Source: Opitutia bacterium UBA6410
GTDB taxonomy: Bacteria > Verrucomicrobiota > Verrucomicrobiia > Opitutales > Intestinicryptomonadaceae
Assembly (NCBI GenBank): GCA_002437405.1
Contig: DJPO01000116.1
Span: forward strand, 12,888 to 27,989
Direction: 5' to 3'
DNA: 15,102 nucleotides
Shown: positions 1-7,068 of the stretch, one piece after another
Numbering within the stretch: the stretch's first letter is position 1
Layout of the letters: the number at the start of each line of letters is the position of its first letter
Program-made: the position numbers and the translations under genes
Notes under the pieces: generated by a model
What the model was told of the DNA's origin: nothing
Database searches by the model: none
Seen by the model: only the letters and a program-made list of their open reading frames with translations

Positions 1-80
1 GTACGTACCCATTGCAGTTTCTTCCCCGAAACGCCGTATCAAGCCTGATTTCACGCGCCCAAAAAACCGTGGGCTATCCA
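1..80. other. Unassigned stretch downstream of galM at the window edge
   Basis: No gene can be supported in these 80 bases. On the minus strand, downstream of galM, there is a weak hairpin (GCCCA paired with TGGGC around a T-rich loop, about 56-72). No T run follows the stem, so it is not a convincing terminator. A minus-strand ATG at 10-12 is preceded by a GGGGAAG-like sequence and could begin the next gene of the minus-strand block, but only four codons are visible. A short plus-strand frame also closes with TGA at 46-48. Neither possibility can be judged from this window. Confidence 0.3.
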
Positions 81-1220
81 CTAATACACGCTAAATTTGA
101 ATTGGGTGGTGGTGTCGTAGGTTTGGGTGGGGCGTAGGATAGTCGTCGGAAAGTCGGAGTTGTTCGGCGAGTCGGGGTAGTGCTGCGTCTCGAAACACAT
201 TCCATAACGGTGGCGGTATATCCTTCCGTTTTTGCCCCTCTGCTTGTTCAGGAAATTCCCCGCGTAAAATTGCACCCCAGGTTCGGTCGTCGAAACTGTC
301 ATCTCTCGCCCCGTCGTCGGCTCGTAGACTACCACCGCTTCGGTCATCGCCTTCGGATTCTTTTCGTCCTTGTTCAATGCCCAGTTGTGGTCGTAGCCGC
401 CCGCGCCCAAAAGCTGCCCGTCGTCGGCTTCAATGCGCGAGCCTACCGTTCTGGCCTTGCGGAAGTCGAATGGCGTTCCCGCGACATCGCGCAGGCCGCC
501 AGTGGGAATCAGGTATTTTTTCGAGACGGGCGTAAATTTGTCGGCGTTGATTGTCAGCTCGTGGTTTGCAATGCTTCCCTTTCCCGCGCCCGCGAGGTTG
601 AAATACGTGTGCTGGGTTAGATTGCAAATCGTGGGCTTGTCTGTCGTCGCCTTGTAGTTGACGGTGAAAGTGTCGGAGTTGTCGAGCGTGTAGGTCACCG
701 TGACCTTGAGATTGCCAGGGTAGCCCTCTTCGCCGTCGCGCGCGAGCAGCGTGAGCACCAAAACCGCCTGATTGGAATTCGCCGAGGCTTTTACGTCCCA
801 TACGCGTCTGTCGAAGCCGATTCGCCCGCCGTGTATATGGTTGCCACCGCTGTCGTTGGGGGTTAGCTTGTATTCTTTGCCGTCGATTTCGATTGTCGCG
901 TTGGAGATTCTGTTGCCGTATCTGCCGATTAGCGCGCCGAAATATGTGTTTCTGTCCGCCTCGTAGTCGGAGATTTTGTCGTAGCCGAGTACGATGTCGT
1001 CGAATTTCCCGTTGCGGTCTGGGACTAACATTTTGACGATTCTGCCGCCGAAGTTCGTGACCTGAACGGTCATACCCTTGGCGTTTTTCATCGTGTAGAG
1101 TTTTACGGGAGTGCCGTCGGAGGTCTTGCCCCAATCGGATTCCTTTACGCTCTGGGCGTCTGCCGAAAGCGCGAAAAGCGATGCGGCGGCTGTTGCGAGT
1201 GCGAGTAGTGCTTTTTTCAT
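81..1220 (-). CDS. galM: Secreted aldose 1-epimerase (mutarotase)
   Basis: The protein interconverts the alpha and beta anomers of aldoses such as galactose and glucose. Its 379 residues begin with a Sec signal peptide: a KK n-region, a hydrophobic core and a likely cleavage site A-D-A before Gln23. It should therefore act in the periplasm or outside the cell, unlike cytoplasmic E. coli GalM. The mutarotase fold fills residues 30-379. Visible active-site motifs are NHIHGG at 127-132, TQHTYFNLAG at 202-211 with the catalytic acid His204, YDHNW at 276-280 with the substrate-binding Asp277, and FETQHYPDSPN at 343-353 with the catalytic base Glu344. All key residues are present and the length is normal for an exported member. 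It is the last gene of the minus-strand block; its ATG shares one base with the rdgB stop (TAATG), which suggests translational coupling. An exported epimerase usually feeds sugars released by extracellular hydrolases to uptake systems, but no such genes adjoin it here. Confidence 0.95.
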   Translation of the reverse strand: MKKALLALATAAASLFALSADAQSVKESDWGKTSDGTPVKLYTMKNAKGMTVQVTNFGGRIVKMLVPDRNGKFDDIVLGYDKISDYEADRNTYFGALIGRYGNRISNATIEIDGKEYKLTPNDSGGNHIHGGRIGFDRRVWDVKASANSNQAVLVLTLLARDGEEGYPGNLKVTVTYTLDNSDTFTVNYKATTDKPTICNLTQHTYFNLAGAGKGSIANHELTINADKFTPVSKKYLIPTGGLRDVAGTPFDFRKARTVGSRIEADDGQLLGAGGYDHNWALNKDEKNPKAMTEAVVVYEPTTGREMTVSTTEPGVQFYAGNFLNKQRGKNGRIYRHRYGMCFETQHYPDSPNNSDFPTTILRPTQTYDTTTQFKFSVY

Positions 1221-1834
1221 TATATAGATTTCAGATAATTTACCATTTTCGAAAATGCGCGTCCGCGGTGGCTAATCGCGTTTTTCTCCTGCGGGGGGAG
1301 TTCGGCGGTTGTCACGCCGCGCTCGGGCAGATAGAAGAGGGGGTCGTAGCCGAAGCCGCCCGCGCCCGCCTCGGCGTGGTTGATTACGCCCGCGATTTCG
1401 CCCGTAAAGATTTTTTCGGTTTCGCCCGACGGCGGGATTAGCGCGATGTCGCAGACGAATTTTGCGGTTCGCTTTTCGTCGGGGACATTTTCGAGTTCGT
1501 CGAGGAGCTTGCGGTTGTTGAGCTTGTCGGCGTCCTTGCCGTCCGCGCCAGCGTATCTTGCGGAGAAAATCCCGGGCGCGCCGCCGAGCGCGTCGACGCA
1601 TATGCCGCTGTCGTCCGCCATTACGAAGGCGTCGGCGGGGGCGATTGCGCGCGCGGCGCGGGCTTTTATCAGCGCGTTTTCGGCGAACGTCGAGCCGTCC
1701 TCGACGGGCGGGACGAATCCGTCCAGCGAACTGACTCCGAAGACTTCGCAGTCGAAGTGTGCGTCGGCGAACATTCTGCGGAATTCGGAGATTTTATGTT
1801 CGTTTGACGATGCTATGCAAATTTTTGGTTTCAT
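1220..1834 (-). CDS. rdgB: XTP/dITP pyrophosphatase (Ham1/RdgB family)
   Basis: This 204-residue cytoplasmic protein belongs to the Ham1/RdgB family, which hydrolyses non-canonical purine nucleotides (dITP, ITP, XTP) to monophosphates and pyrophosphate, keeping deaminated bases out of DNA and RNA. Family motifs appear in order: ASSNEHKISEF at 8-18 (the SxNxxKxxE substrate loop), STFAENALIKAR at 48-59, ADDSGICVDALGG at 73-85 with the metal-binding acidic pair Asp74-Asp75, GIFSARYAG at 88-96, GGFGYDPLF at 159-167, and SHRGRAF at 188-194 near the C-terminus. Length is typical. The ATG at 1834 is chosen because MKPKICIASSN is the normal family N-terminus; the same frame stays open to 2647, but that extension lies opposite the neighbouring gene in another frame. 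The start overlaps the end of the upstream HD gene by 4 nt (ATGA), and the stop overlaps the galM start by 1 nt, so both junctions look translationally coupled. Confidence 0.96.
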   Translation of the reverse strand: MKPKICIASSNEHKISEFRRMFADAHFDCEVFGVSSLDGFVPPVEDGSTFAENALIKARAARAIAPADAFVMADDSGICVDALGGAPGIFSARYAGADGKDADKLNNRKLLDELENVPDEKRTAKFVCDIALIPPSGETEKIFTGEIAGVINHAEAGAGGFGYDPLFYLPERGVTTAELPPQEKNAISHRGRAFSKMVNYLKSI

Positions 1835-2811
1835 ACGTTTGAATCCTCTCCGTAGTCGGGAGAGTCGGCGAGCATTTTGACTTTGAGGGCGGGGACTTCG
1901 ACGAACTGCATTCCTTCGGAGGAGTCGAGGGCGGTTTCGAGCGCGCCCATTTTGGCGTCGAAATTGTCGATTGTGGAGACGAACACGGCTTCGGGAGTCG
2001 CCGCGCGAACGGCAGCGCCCCATTCGGGTTCGCCCTGATGGCTCAGGATTATGTGCTCGAGCCGCGCGAGAATGTCGGGCGCGAGCGAGTTTTTGATTCC
2101 CGCGCGCCGTACGATTCGGTAGCCGAGCACGACGTGCCCCTGCAAAATCCCGACTTTCGTGCGCTCGGTCGCGAATCCCTGCGTGTATTCGACCGTCTTG
2201 CCGATGTCGTGGAGAATGCAGCCCGCGAGCGACAAATCGGAGTCGATGAACGGGTAGAGCGGCAGGAGCGCGGACGCCATTCGCGCCATCTTCAGCGAGT
2301 GTTCCAGCAGCCCGTACATATGCGCGTGGTGCATTTTCACGGCGGCTACGGAGGTGAAGAAAGTTTCGGTTTCGTTGAGCGCGTACAGGACTGTCGAGCG
2401 CAGGGGAAGGTCGGCGATTTTTTCGACGTACCCGAGCAGCTCCGTCTTCATTTCCTCGGGGTCGAGCTTCGAGACCGCAACCAGCGACGGAAGCGCGGCT
2501 TTCGTCTCCTCGTCGGAGAGCCTGCGGGCGGACTCGACTTTCGGGCTGAGCCTGCCGTTGAAGAAGTCCGCGCAGGCTTCGATTTCCAACGCCGCGCCGA
2601 CGGGGGCTTGCGATAGTTCGGCGAACGCGGGATTGCCGTCGAAGCACATCGCCGAAATCGTTCCAGAATTGTCCCCGAACTCGAGCATCAGGAAGTCCGA
2701 GCCGTTTTTCGCGGTCTTGACATTGCGCGAGCGCAGGATTACCACAGACGTAAACTGCCGTTTGCCGTCCTGCTGCCCGTACGCCTTTACCTCCGATAGT
2801 TTGGCGGGCAT
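1831..2811 (-). CDS. OB-fold/HD-domain phosphohydrolase, YhaM-like 3'-5' exoribonuclease
   Basis: This 326-residue protein has the layout of the YhaM family: an N-terminal OB-fold nucleic-acid-binding domain (about 15-97, with a strand-rich FLMLEFGDNSG segment at 40-50) followed by an HD phosphohydrolase domain (about 155-300). Metal-site residues are recognisable: HHAHMYGLLEHS at 161-172 with His171, LHDIGKTVEY at 200-209 with the HD pair His201-Asp202, GHVVLGYRI at 225-233 with His226, LEHIILSHQGEPEWG at 251-265 with His253 and His258, and IDNFDAKM at 281-288 with Asp282. In Bacillus, YhaM is a Mn-dependent 3'-5' exoribonuclease that trims short RNA or DNA; the same activity here is inferred from the family. 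The start is the ATG at 2811, five bases after the prmA stop; the frame is open further upstream only opposite prmA. The 3' end overlaps rdgB by 4 nt. Family assignment is firm; the exact substrate is not. Confidence 0.88.
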   Translation of the reverse strand: MPAKLSEVKAYGQQDGKRQFTSVVILRSRNVKTAKNGSDFLMLEFGDNSGTISAMCFDGNPAFAELSQAPVGAALEIEACADFFNGRLSPKVESARRLSDEETKAALPSLVAVSKLDPEEMKTELLGYVEKIADLPLRSTVLYALNETETFFTSVAAVKMHHAHMYGLLEHSLKMARMASALLPLYPFIDSDLSLAGCILHDIGKTVEYTQGFATERTKVGILQGHVVLGYRIVRRAGIKNSLAPDILARLEHIILSHQGEPEWGAAVRAATPEAVFVSTIDNFDAKMGALETALDSSEGMQFVEVPALKVKMLADSPDYGEDSNV

Positions 2812-2816
2812 TTTTT

Positions 2817-3686
2817 TCAATCTTTCATTTCGATTGTAAGGCTCGACCAGTCGCCCATTACGGCGGATTTTATCGACTTTGCCTGCGGGCATTTTTCGGC
2901 GAAGCACTCGCGAACTTCGTCGTTTTCGGCGGCGAGAATTCCGCTCAAAACGAGCTTCCCGCCCGCCTTGACCGCCCCGATGAGGTTTTCGGCGTAGATG
3001 CACAGAACGTCGGAAATGATGTTTGCCAGCACGATGTCAGCCTTCTTCCCCGCGAGCGCGCCCTCGATTCCCGAGTGGACGAATTCGATTGCGTTTTCGG
3101 GGATATTGTTGAATGCGGCGTTTTCTTTGCTAACGCGTACGGCTTCGGGGTCGCGGTCGAATCCGAAGACTTTGCCAGCCCCGAGGAGCTTTGCGCTGAT
3201 TGCCAAAATGCCCGAGCCGCAGCCCGCGTCGATTACGAATTTGTCCTGCGGATTTTCCTTGAGCGAGTCGATTAGCTCCATCGCGCACAGGCGGGTTGTC
3301 GGGTGGTCGCCCGTGCCGAACGCCAACCCCGCGTCGAAGTACAGAGCTTTGTCGCCCGCGGGGACGGGATATTCGCCGCGCAGCCAGACGGGCACCCAGT
3401 GCAGACCCTTGCAGTCCCACGGCTTGAGGTATTTTTTGTATTCGTTCTGCCAATCCACGTCGTTGACGGGTTCGGTTTCGTAGGATTCGGGCAGGGCGGG
3501 GAAGAACTGCCGCAACTGGGCGTATTCCGACGCCGCCTCTTCGGGCGTGTCGAAGTATCCGAAAAGCTCCGTGGGGGACTTGTCGTTGATTTTTTCGATG
3601 CCCCAGTTGGAGCGTACAAATTCGCAGAAGTGGTCTTCGAGCGGGTCGGAGAGTGCCTCCCTGATGGTTGTCTTTATTTTTATCAT
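2817..3686 (-). CDS. prmA: Ribosomal protein L11 methyltransferase
   Basis: PrmA is a cytoplasmic SAM-dependent enzyme that trimethylates amino groups of ribosomal protein L11. The 289 residues divide into an N-terminal substrate-recognition domain (about 1-70), a linker with DWQNEYKKYLKPW at 78-90, and a Rossmann-type methyltransferase domain. Diagnostic motifs are LAFGTGDHPTTRLC at 121-134, VIDAGCGSGILAISAKLLGA at 151-170 (SAM-binding motif I), the acidic end of strand 2 at Asp177, and VLANIISDVL at 219-228. The first motif carries Asp127 where many PrmA proteins have Thr. Length matches the family. The ATG at 3686 gives a normal N-terminus. It is preceded by a pyrimidine-rich leader (CTCTCTACTCTCACTTTCC on the coding strand) without a Shine-Dalgarno sequence. 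It lies 31 nt after trxB and 5 nt before the YhaM-like gene, so it is very likely co-transcribed with both. Confidence 0.93.
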   Translation of the reverse strand: MIKIKTTIREALSDPLEDHFCEFVRSNWGIEKINDKSPTELFGYFDTPEEAASEYAQLRQFFPALPESYETEPVNDVDWQNEYKKYLKPWDCKGLHWVPVWLRGEYPVPAGDKALYFDAGLAFGTGDHPTTRLCAMELIDSLKENPQDKFVIDAGCGSGILAISAKLLGAGKVFGFDRDPEAVRVSKENAAFNNIPENAIEFVHSGIEGALAGKKADIVLANIISDVLCIYAENLIGAVKAGGKLVLSGILAAENDEVRECFAEKCPQAKSIKSAVMGDWSSLTIEMKD

Positions 3687-3717
3687 AGTCGGAAAGTGAG
3701 AGTAGAGAGTCGGGCGG

Positions 3718-4632
3718 CTATTCGCAAGCTTCTATTGCCGCCATTGCGCCGAAAGCCGCGGCGGTTATCGCCTGCCTGTATTTTCGGTCGGCGCAGTCGC
3801 CCGCGGCGTAGACTCCCGCGACGCTTGTGCGCACCGCCGAGCCGCTTTGCAGGGCGACGTATCCGTCGGGGTCGAGCCCGATTTGCCCCGCGAAGATTTC
3901 GGTGTTGGGCTTGTGCCCGATTGCCACGAACGCGCCGTCGCAGGGGATTTTTTCGGTCGCGCCCGTTTTGAGGTTTTTGACGAGCACGGCGGAGCATCTG
4001 CCGTTTTCGCCCGCGACGAATTCCTCGACGACGCTGTTCCAGACGGGGACGATTTTTCTTTCGGCGAGCACGCGCTCGGACATAATCTGCGAGGCTCGGA
4101 AACTGTCTCTGCGGTGTATTATTTTGACGCCCGCGCATATCCGCGAAAGAAACAGCGCCTCCCCGCACGCGGAGTCCCCGCCGCCGATTACCACGACGTT
4201 CTTGTTGCGGTAGAACATACCGTCGCACGTCGCGCAGGTCGAGACCCCCTTGCCGCCGTATAGTTGCGCCTCGCCCTTCGCGCCCGTAAGCCGCGGCGAC
4301 GCGCCCGTTGCGATTATCACGTTGCGAGCCTCGAACACCTTGCCCGACTCGCAGAAGATTTTTTTGATTTCGCCCGAGAAATCGACTTTCGCGACAGCCG
4401 CGCTCTCGATTCTCGCGCCGAACTTCTGCGCCTGCCTGCGCATATTGTCGAGCAGGTCGAAGCCCGAAATTCCGTCGGGAAATGCTGGGAAGTTCTCGAC
4501 GCTGTCGGTTGTCGTCAGGAGTCCCCCGGGCTGCGCGCCCTCGATTACGAGCGGGTTTGCGCCCGCCCTTGCCGCGTATATCGCAGCGCCCATGCCCGCG
4601 CAGCCGCTGCCTATTATGATTACATTTTCCAT
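3718..4632 (-). CDS. trxB: Thioredoxin-disulfide reductase
   Basis: This 304-residue flavoprotein transfers electrons from NADPH through FAD and a redox disulfide to thioredoxin in the cytoplasm. It shows the low-molecular-weight TrxB layout: an FAD-binding GSGCAGMGAAIYAARAG at 8-24, an NADPH domain inserted from about 112 to 242 with the active-site motif CATC (Cys133, Cys136), GGGDSACGEA at 150-159, HRRDSFRAS at 173-181 (the 2'-phosphate-binding arginines of NADPH-specific enzymes), and a C-terminal FAD motif GVYAAGDCADRKYRQA at 273-288. All catalytic parts are intact. The chosen ATG at 4632 puts the dinucleotide-binding fold directly at the N-terminus; the 23-codon upstream extension in the same frame is not conserved-looking. 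It is the first gene of the minus-strand block and is transcribed divergently from hemG, with 139 bp between the two start codons. Confidence 0.96.
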   Translation of the reverse strand: MENVIIIGSGCAGMGAAIYAARAGANPLVIEGAQPGGLLTTTDSVENFPAFPDGISGFDLLDNMRRQAQKFGARIESAAVAKVDFSGEIKKIFCESGKVFEARNVIIATGASPRLTGAKGEAQLYGGKGVSTCATCDGMFYRNKNVVVIGGGDSACGEALFLSRICAGVKIIHRRDSFRASQIMSERVLAERKIVPVWNSVVEEFVAGENGRCSAVLVKNLKTGATEKIPCDGAFVAIGHKPNTEIFAGQIGLDPDGYVALQSGSAVRTSVAGVYAAGDCADRKYRQAITAAAFGAMAAIEACE

Positions 4633-4771
4633 AATGAATGTGTCGGAGGTTGTTGGATATTCTATAAATTCGGACAGTAGGCAACCGAAAAAGTACCGCA
4701 CATAAAACCGCGCGCCCCCGAAGTCCCGAAAAATCTTGCCAAAAAGCGAAAATTCGGGTCAAATAATCCCG
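4633..4771. promoter_or_regulatory. Divergent trxB-hemG promoter region
   Basis: This is the only gap between divergently transcribed genes, so promoters for both blocks must lie here or inside the flanking genes. For trxB, the minus strand reads TATAGAAT at 4666-4659, a plausible -10, but no good -35 stands at 16-18 bp. For hemG, TTGCCA at 4736-4741 (five of six matches to TTGACA) is followed at 17 bp by TCAAAT at 4759-4764 (four of six to TATAAT), which would start RNA within a base or two of the hemG ATG at 4772. A second plus-strand candidate is TATAAA at 4663-4668, without a good -35. CCCGAA at 4725-4730 can pair with TTCGGG at 4753-4758 across 22 nt, but this is weak. No clear Shine-Dalgarno sequence precedes either gene. 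Confidence 0.4.
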
Positions 4772-6148
4772 ATGGAAAATAAAAAGGCGATTGTCATTGG
4801 CGCGGGGGTCAGCGGACTCACCGCCGCTTGGGAGCTTAAAAACAGGGGCTTTGATGTTGTGGTGCTCGAAAAGTCCGACCGCTGCGGCGGCGTCATTTCC
4901 ACATTCGAATCGGGCGGATTCCGCGCCGAGAGCGGCACGAACTCCGTGATGGTCTCGAGCAGAAAAATGCTGGATTTCGTCGAACGCGCGGGGCTTTCGG
5001 ACAGTGTCGAGTACTCCAAACCCGCCGCGAAGAAGCGGTTTTTCGCCCGCTACGGCAAGCCGCGCGCCGTCCCGACTTCGCCCTTTGCGCTGCTCTTTAC
5101 GCGCCTGTTTTCGTTCTGCGGGAAAATCAGGCTGCTTTGCGAACCGTTCGTAAAGCCCTCCGACCCCGAAAGCGAGCCGAGCGTGGCGGAATTTACCGAG
5201 CGCAGGTTCGGGCGCGAAGTGCTCGACTATGCGATAAACCCGTTTATGGCGGGGATATACGGGGGCAATCCCGAAAAACTTTCGATAAAATACGCGTTCG
5301 CGCCGTTCTGGAATTTCGAGCAGAAGGCGGGCTCTGTGATACGCGGGGCGATTGCGTCGATGAAGGCGAAAAAGGCGGAGGGCAACGTTTTCAAGCCCGT
5401 AATGCTGTCGTTCAAAGGCGGAATGCGCACGCTCGTCGACAAGCTCGCCGCCGATTTGGGCGAAAGCGTCAAAACGTCCGCCCGCGCGATTTCGATAGAC
5501 TCCACCGCCGACGGCCGTTGGGAGGTCTCGTGGGGGACTTCGACGGAGGACTTTTGCGATACCTACGATGCTCTCGTTATCGCAGTGCCCTCGTGCGAGC
5601 TTAAGAACCTGCCGTTTGGCGGCGCGCTCGCGGCGACGCTCGCGCCGCTCGACAAAATCGAATACGCGCCCGTGGCGACTTTCACGATGGGCTTCAAACG
5701 TTCGCAGGTTGCGGACAAGCTTGACGGATTCGGAGTCCTTTTGCCCGAGCGCGAAAAATTCTCGATACTCGGCTCGCTCTACGTTTCGAGCATATTTTCC
5801 GACCGCGCGCCCGAGGGGTTTGTAGCGCTGACGAACTACGTCGGCGGAATGCGCCGCCCCGAGCTCGCGCCGCTGCCGCAGGACGAACTGCGCAAAATCG
5901 TCCTCGAGGATTTGCGCAAACTTCTGGGCGTCGAGGGCGAACCCGTCTTCGAAAAACTCTTTTACTGGAAACACGCAATCGCGCAATACAACGTCGGGTA
6001 CGGCGAACTTGTCGAAGCGGCTGACGCCGCCGAAAGGGACTTCAACGCCCTCGCGCTCGTCGGGTCGTACCGCGGCGGAGTGGGCGTGGGTTCGTGCATT
6101 GAAAACGCGATGAAGGCAGCCGAGCGGTTGGCGGCGGGGTGCAGGTGA
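4772..6148 (+). CDS. hemG: FAD-dependent protoporphyrinogen/coproporphyrinogen oxidase (HemY type)
   Basis: This 458-residue flavoenzyme belongs to the HemY/PgoX/CgoX family (not the flavodoxin-like E. coli HemG). The family oxidises protoporphyrinogen IX, or coproporphyrinogen III in Gram-positive bacteria, to the porphyrin using O2. Visible motifs are the N-terminal FAD-binding AIVIGAGVSGLTAAWELKNR at 6-25, LEKSDRCGG at 32-40 ending the beta-alpha-beta fold, FTERRFGREVLDYAINPFMA at 131-150 followed by GIYGGNPEKLSI at 151-162 (characteristic of the family), and the closing FAD motif GGVGVGSCIENAMKAAERL at 435-453. Length is typical. The ATG at 4772 is preferred; a TTG twelve codons upstream (4736) is possible in the same frame but would place an unusual tail before the FAD fold. 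The gene overlaps hemH by 4 nt (GTGA). The adjacent ferrochelatase confirms a late-haem role; which of the two porphyrinogens is used cannot be read from the sequence. Confidence 0.92.
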   Translation: MENKKAIVIGAGVSGLTAAWELKNRGFDVVVLEKSDRCGGVISTFESGGFRAESGTNSVMVSSRKMLDFVERAGLSDSVEYSKPAAKKRFFARYGKPRAVPTSPFALLFTRLFSFCGKIRLLCEPFVKPSDPESEPSVAEFTERRFGREVLDYAINPFMAGIYGGNPEKLSIKYAFAPFWNFEQKAGSVIRGAIASMKAKKAEGNVFKPVMLSFKGGMRTLVDKLAADLGESVKTSARAISIDSTADGRWEVSWGTSTEDFCDTYDALVIAVPSCELKNLPFGGALAATLAPLDKIEYAPVATFTMGFKRSQVADKLDGFGVLLPEREKFSILGSLYVSSIFSDRAPEGFVALTNYVGGMRRPELAPLPQDELRKIVLEDLRKLLGVEGEPVFEKLFYWKHAIAQYNVGYGELVEAADAAERDFNALALVGSYRGGVGVGSCIENAMKAAERLAAGCR

Positions 6149-7068
6149 AAAAGGCGTTCATACTCGTAAACACGGGCACGCCCTCCGAGCTTACTCGCGA
6201 CGGCGCGGAACGCTTTTTGCGCACGTTTTTGTCCGACCCCGAGGTAATTTCCGCACCGTTTTTTATCCGCTATCCGCTCGCGCGCAAAATCGCGAGGGAG
6301 CGCGCGGGGGCGTATCTCGAAAATCTCGGCAAGACGGCGGTAGACGGCCGCCCGCGCCTGCGGGTTTTGTGCGCCGCGCTGGCGTCGAAAATCGCGGAGA
6401 TGACCGCCGTGGACACCTACGCTGCGTACAGGTACGGGGCGGAGTCGGTCGCGGACGCGATAAAGGCGGCGCGGGCGAACGGGGCGAAGGACATGCGGTT
6501 TGTCCCGATGTTCCCGCAGTCGGCTTCGGCGACGACGCTTAGCATACGCAGGGAGGTTTTTGCGCACAGGCGCGAAGGCGAAATCTTCCGATTCCGCGAA
6601 AGCTATTTCGACGACGATATGTACATTTCGCTGCTTGCGAAGAGTCTGACAAAGTACGCGGACGGCTCGCTGCCGACAATCGCCTCGTTCCATTCGATAC
6701 CCGTGTCGCAGGATTCCCGCACGAACTATTCGGCGCAGTGCGCGCGCACGGTCGAGCTTTTGCGCGAACGCTCGGGCTTTGCCGACATCTCCGTTGCGTG
6801 GCAGTCGCGCACGGGCGGGTGGGTAAAGTGGCTCGCTCCCGAGCTTGAGTCCGAACTGCTGCGCATAGCCGAGGGCGGGGCGAAGGGCGTGAACGTAATC
6901 GCCCCCGGATTCGCCTGCGACTGCACCGAAACGTGCATAGAAATCGACGAGACCTGCCGCGCGATTTTCCGCGGCGCGGGCGGGGCGGTTTTCAGATACG
7001 TTCCGTGTCTGGACGACTCCGCCGAGCACGCCGTTATGTTTTCCGAAATTTTTGAAAAAATGAAATGA
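6145..7068 (+). CDS. hemH: Ferrochelatase with an internal four-cysteine cluster
   Basis: Ferrochelatase inserts ferrous iron into a porphyrin (protoporphyrin IX, or coproporphyrin III in the alternative pathway). Counted from the GTG at 6145 the protein has 307 residues. Motifs are FILVNTGTP at 5-13, RYGAESVADAIK at 96-107, FVPMFPQSASATTLS at 119-133, SFHSIPVS at 181-188 with catalytic His183, WQSRTGGWVKWLAPEL at 219-234, and IAPGFACDCTETCIEI at 252-267 with the likely catalytic Glu262. The last motif holds Cys258, Cys260 and Cys264, with Cys271 close behind. Such an internal group is known to bind [2Fe-2S] in one class of bacterial ferrochelatases, but cluster binding here is inferred. The GTG at 6145 overlaps the hemG stop (GTGA) and gives the usual MKKAFILVN start; another GTG two codons upstream (6139) is possible. 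The stop overlaps the next ATG by 4 nt. Confidence 0.93.
   Translation: MKKAFILVNTGTPSELTRDGAERFLRTFLSDPEVISAPFFIRYPLARKIARERAGAYLENLGKTAVDGRPRLRVLCAALASKIAEMTAVDTYAAYRYGAESVADAIKAARANGAKDMRFVPMFPQSASATTLSIRREVFAHRREGEIFRFRESYFDDDMYISLLAKSLTKYADGSLPTIASFHSIPVSQDSRTNYSAQCARTVELLRERSGFADISVAWQSRTGGWVKWLAPELESELLRIAEGGAKGVNVIAPGFACDCTETCIEIDETCRAIFRGAGGAVFRYVPCLDDSAEHAVMFSEIFEKMK

Noticed and set aside
10..80. Start of another gene or a terminator beyond galM
   Set aside because: Only four codons would be visible after the ATG at 12-10 on the minus strand, and the hairpin near 56-72 lacks a T run.
1835..2647. Upstream extension of rdgB as one 475-residue protein
   Set aside because: The extra N-terminal part is out-of-frame sequence of the HD gene; the ATG at 1834 gives the normal family start and an ATGA overlap.
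2812..3003. Upstream extension of the HD-domain protein into prmA
   Set aside because: The added residues are an Arg-rich out-of-frame reading of prmA; the ATG at 2811 begins a sensible OB-fold protein.
4725..4758. Hairpin CCCGAA/TTCGGG upstream of hemG as a riboswitch or operator
   Set aside because: Only six base pairs with a 22-nt loop and no further conserved structure; expected by chance in GC-rich DNA.
3683..5986. Long minus-strand open frame of 767 codons across trxB and opposite hemG
   Set aside because: It overlaps trxB in another frame and lies antisense to hemG. Its translation is Arg-rich with no domain, and both real genes have clear motifs. The openness results from GC-rich codon use.
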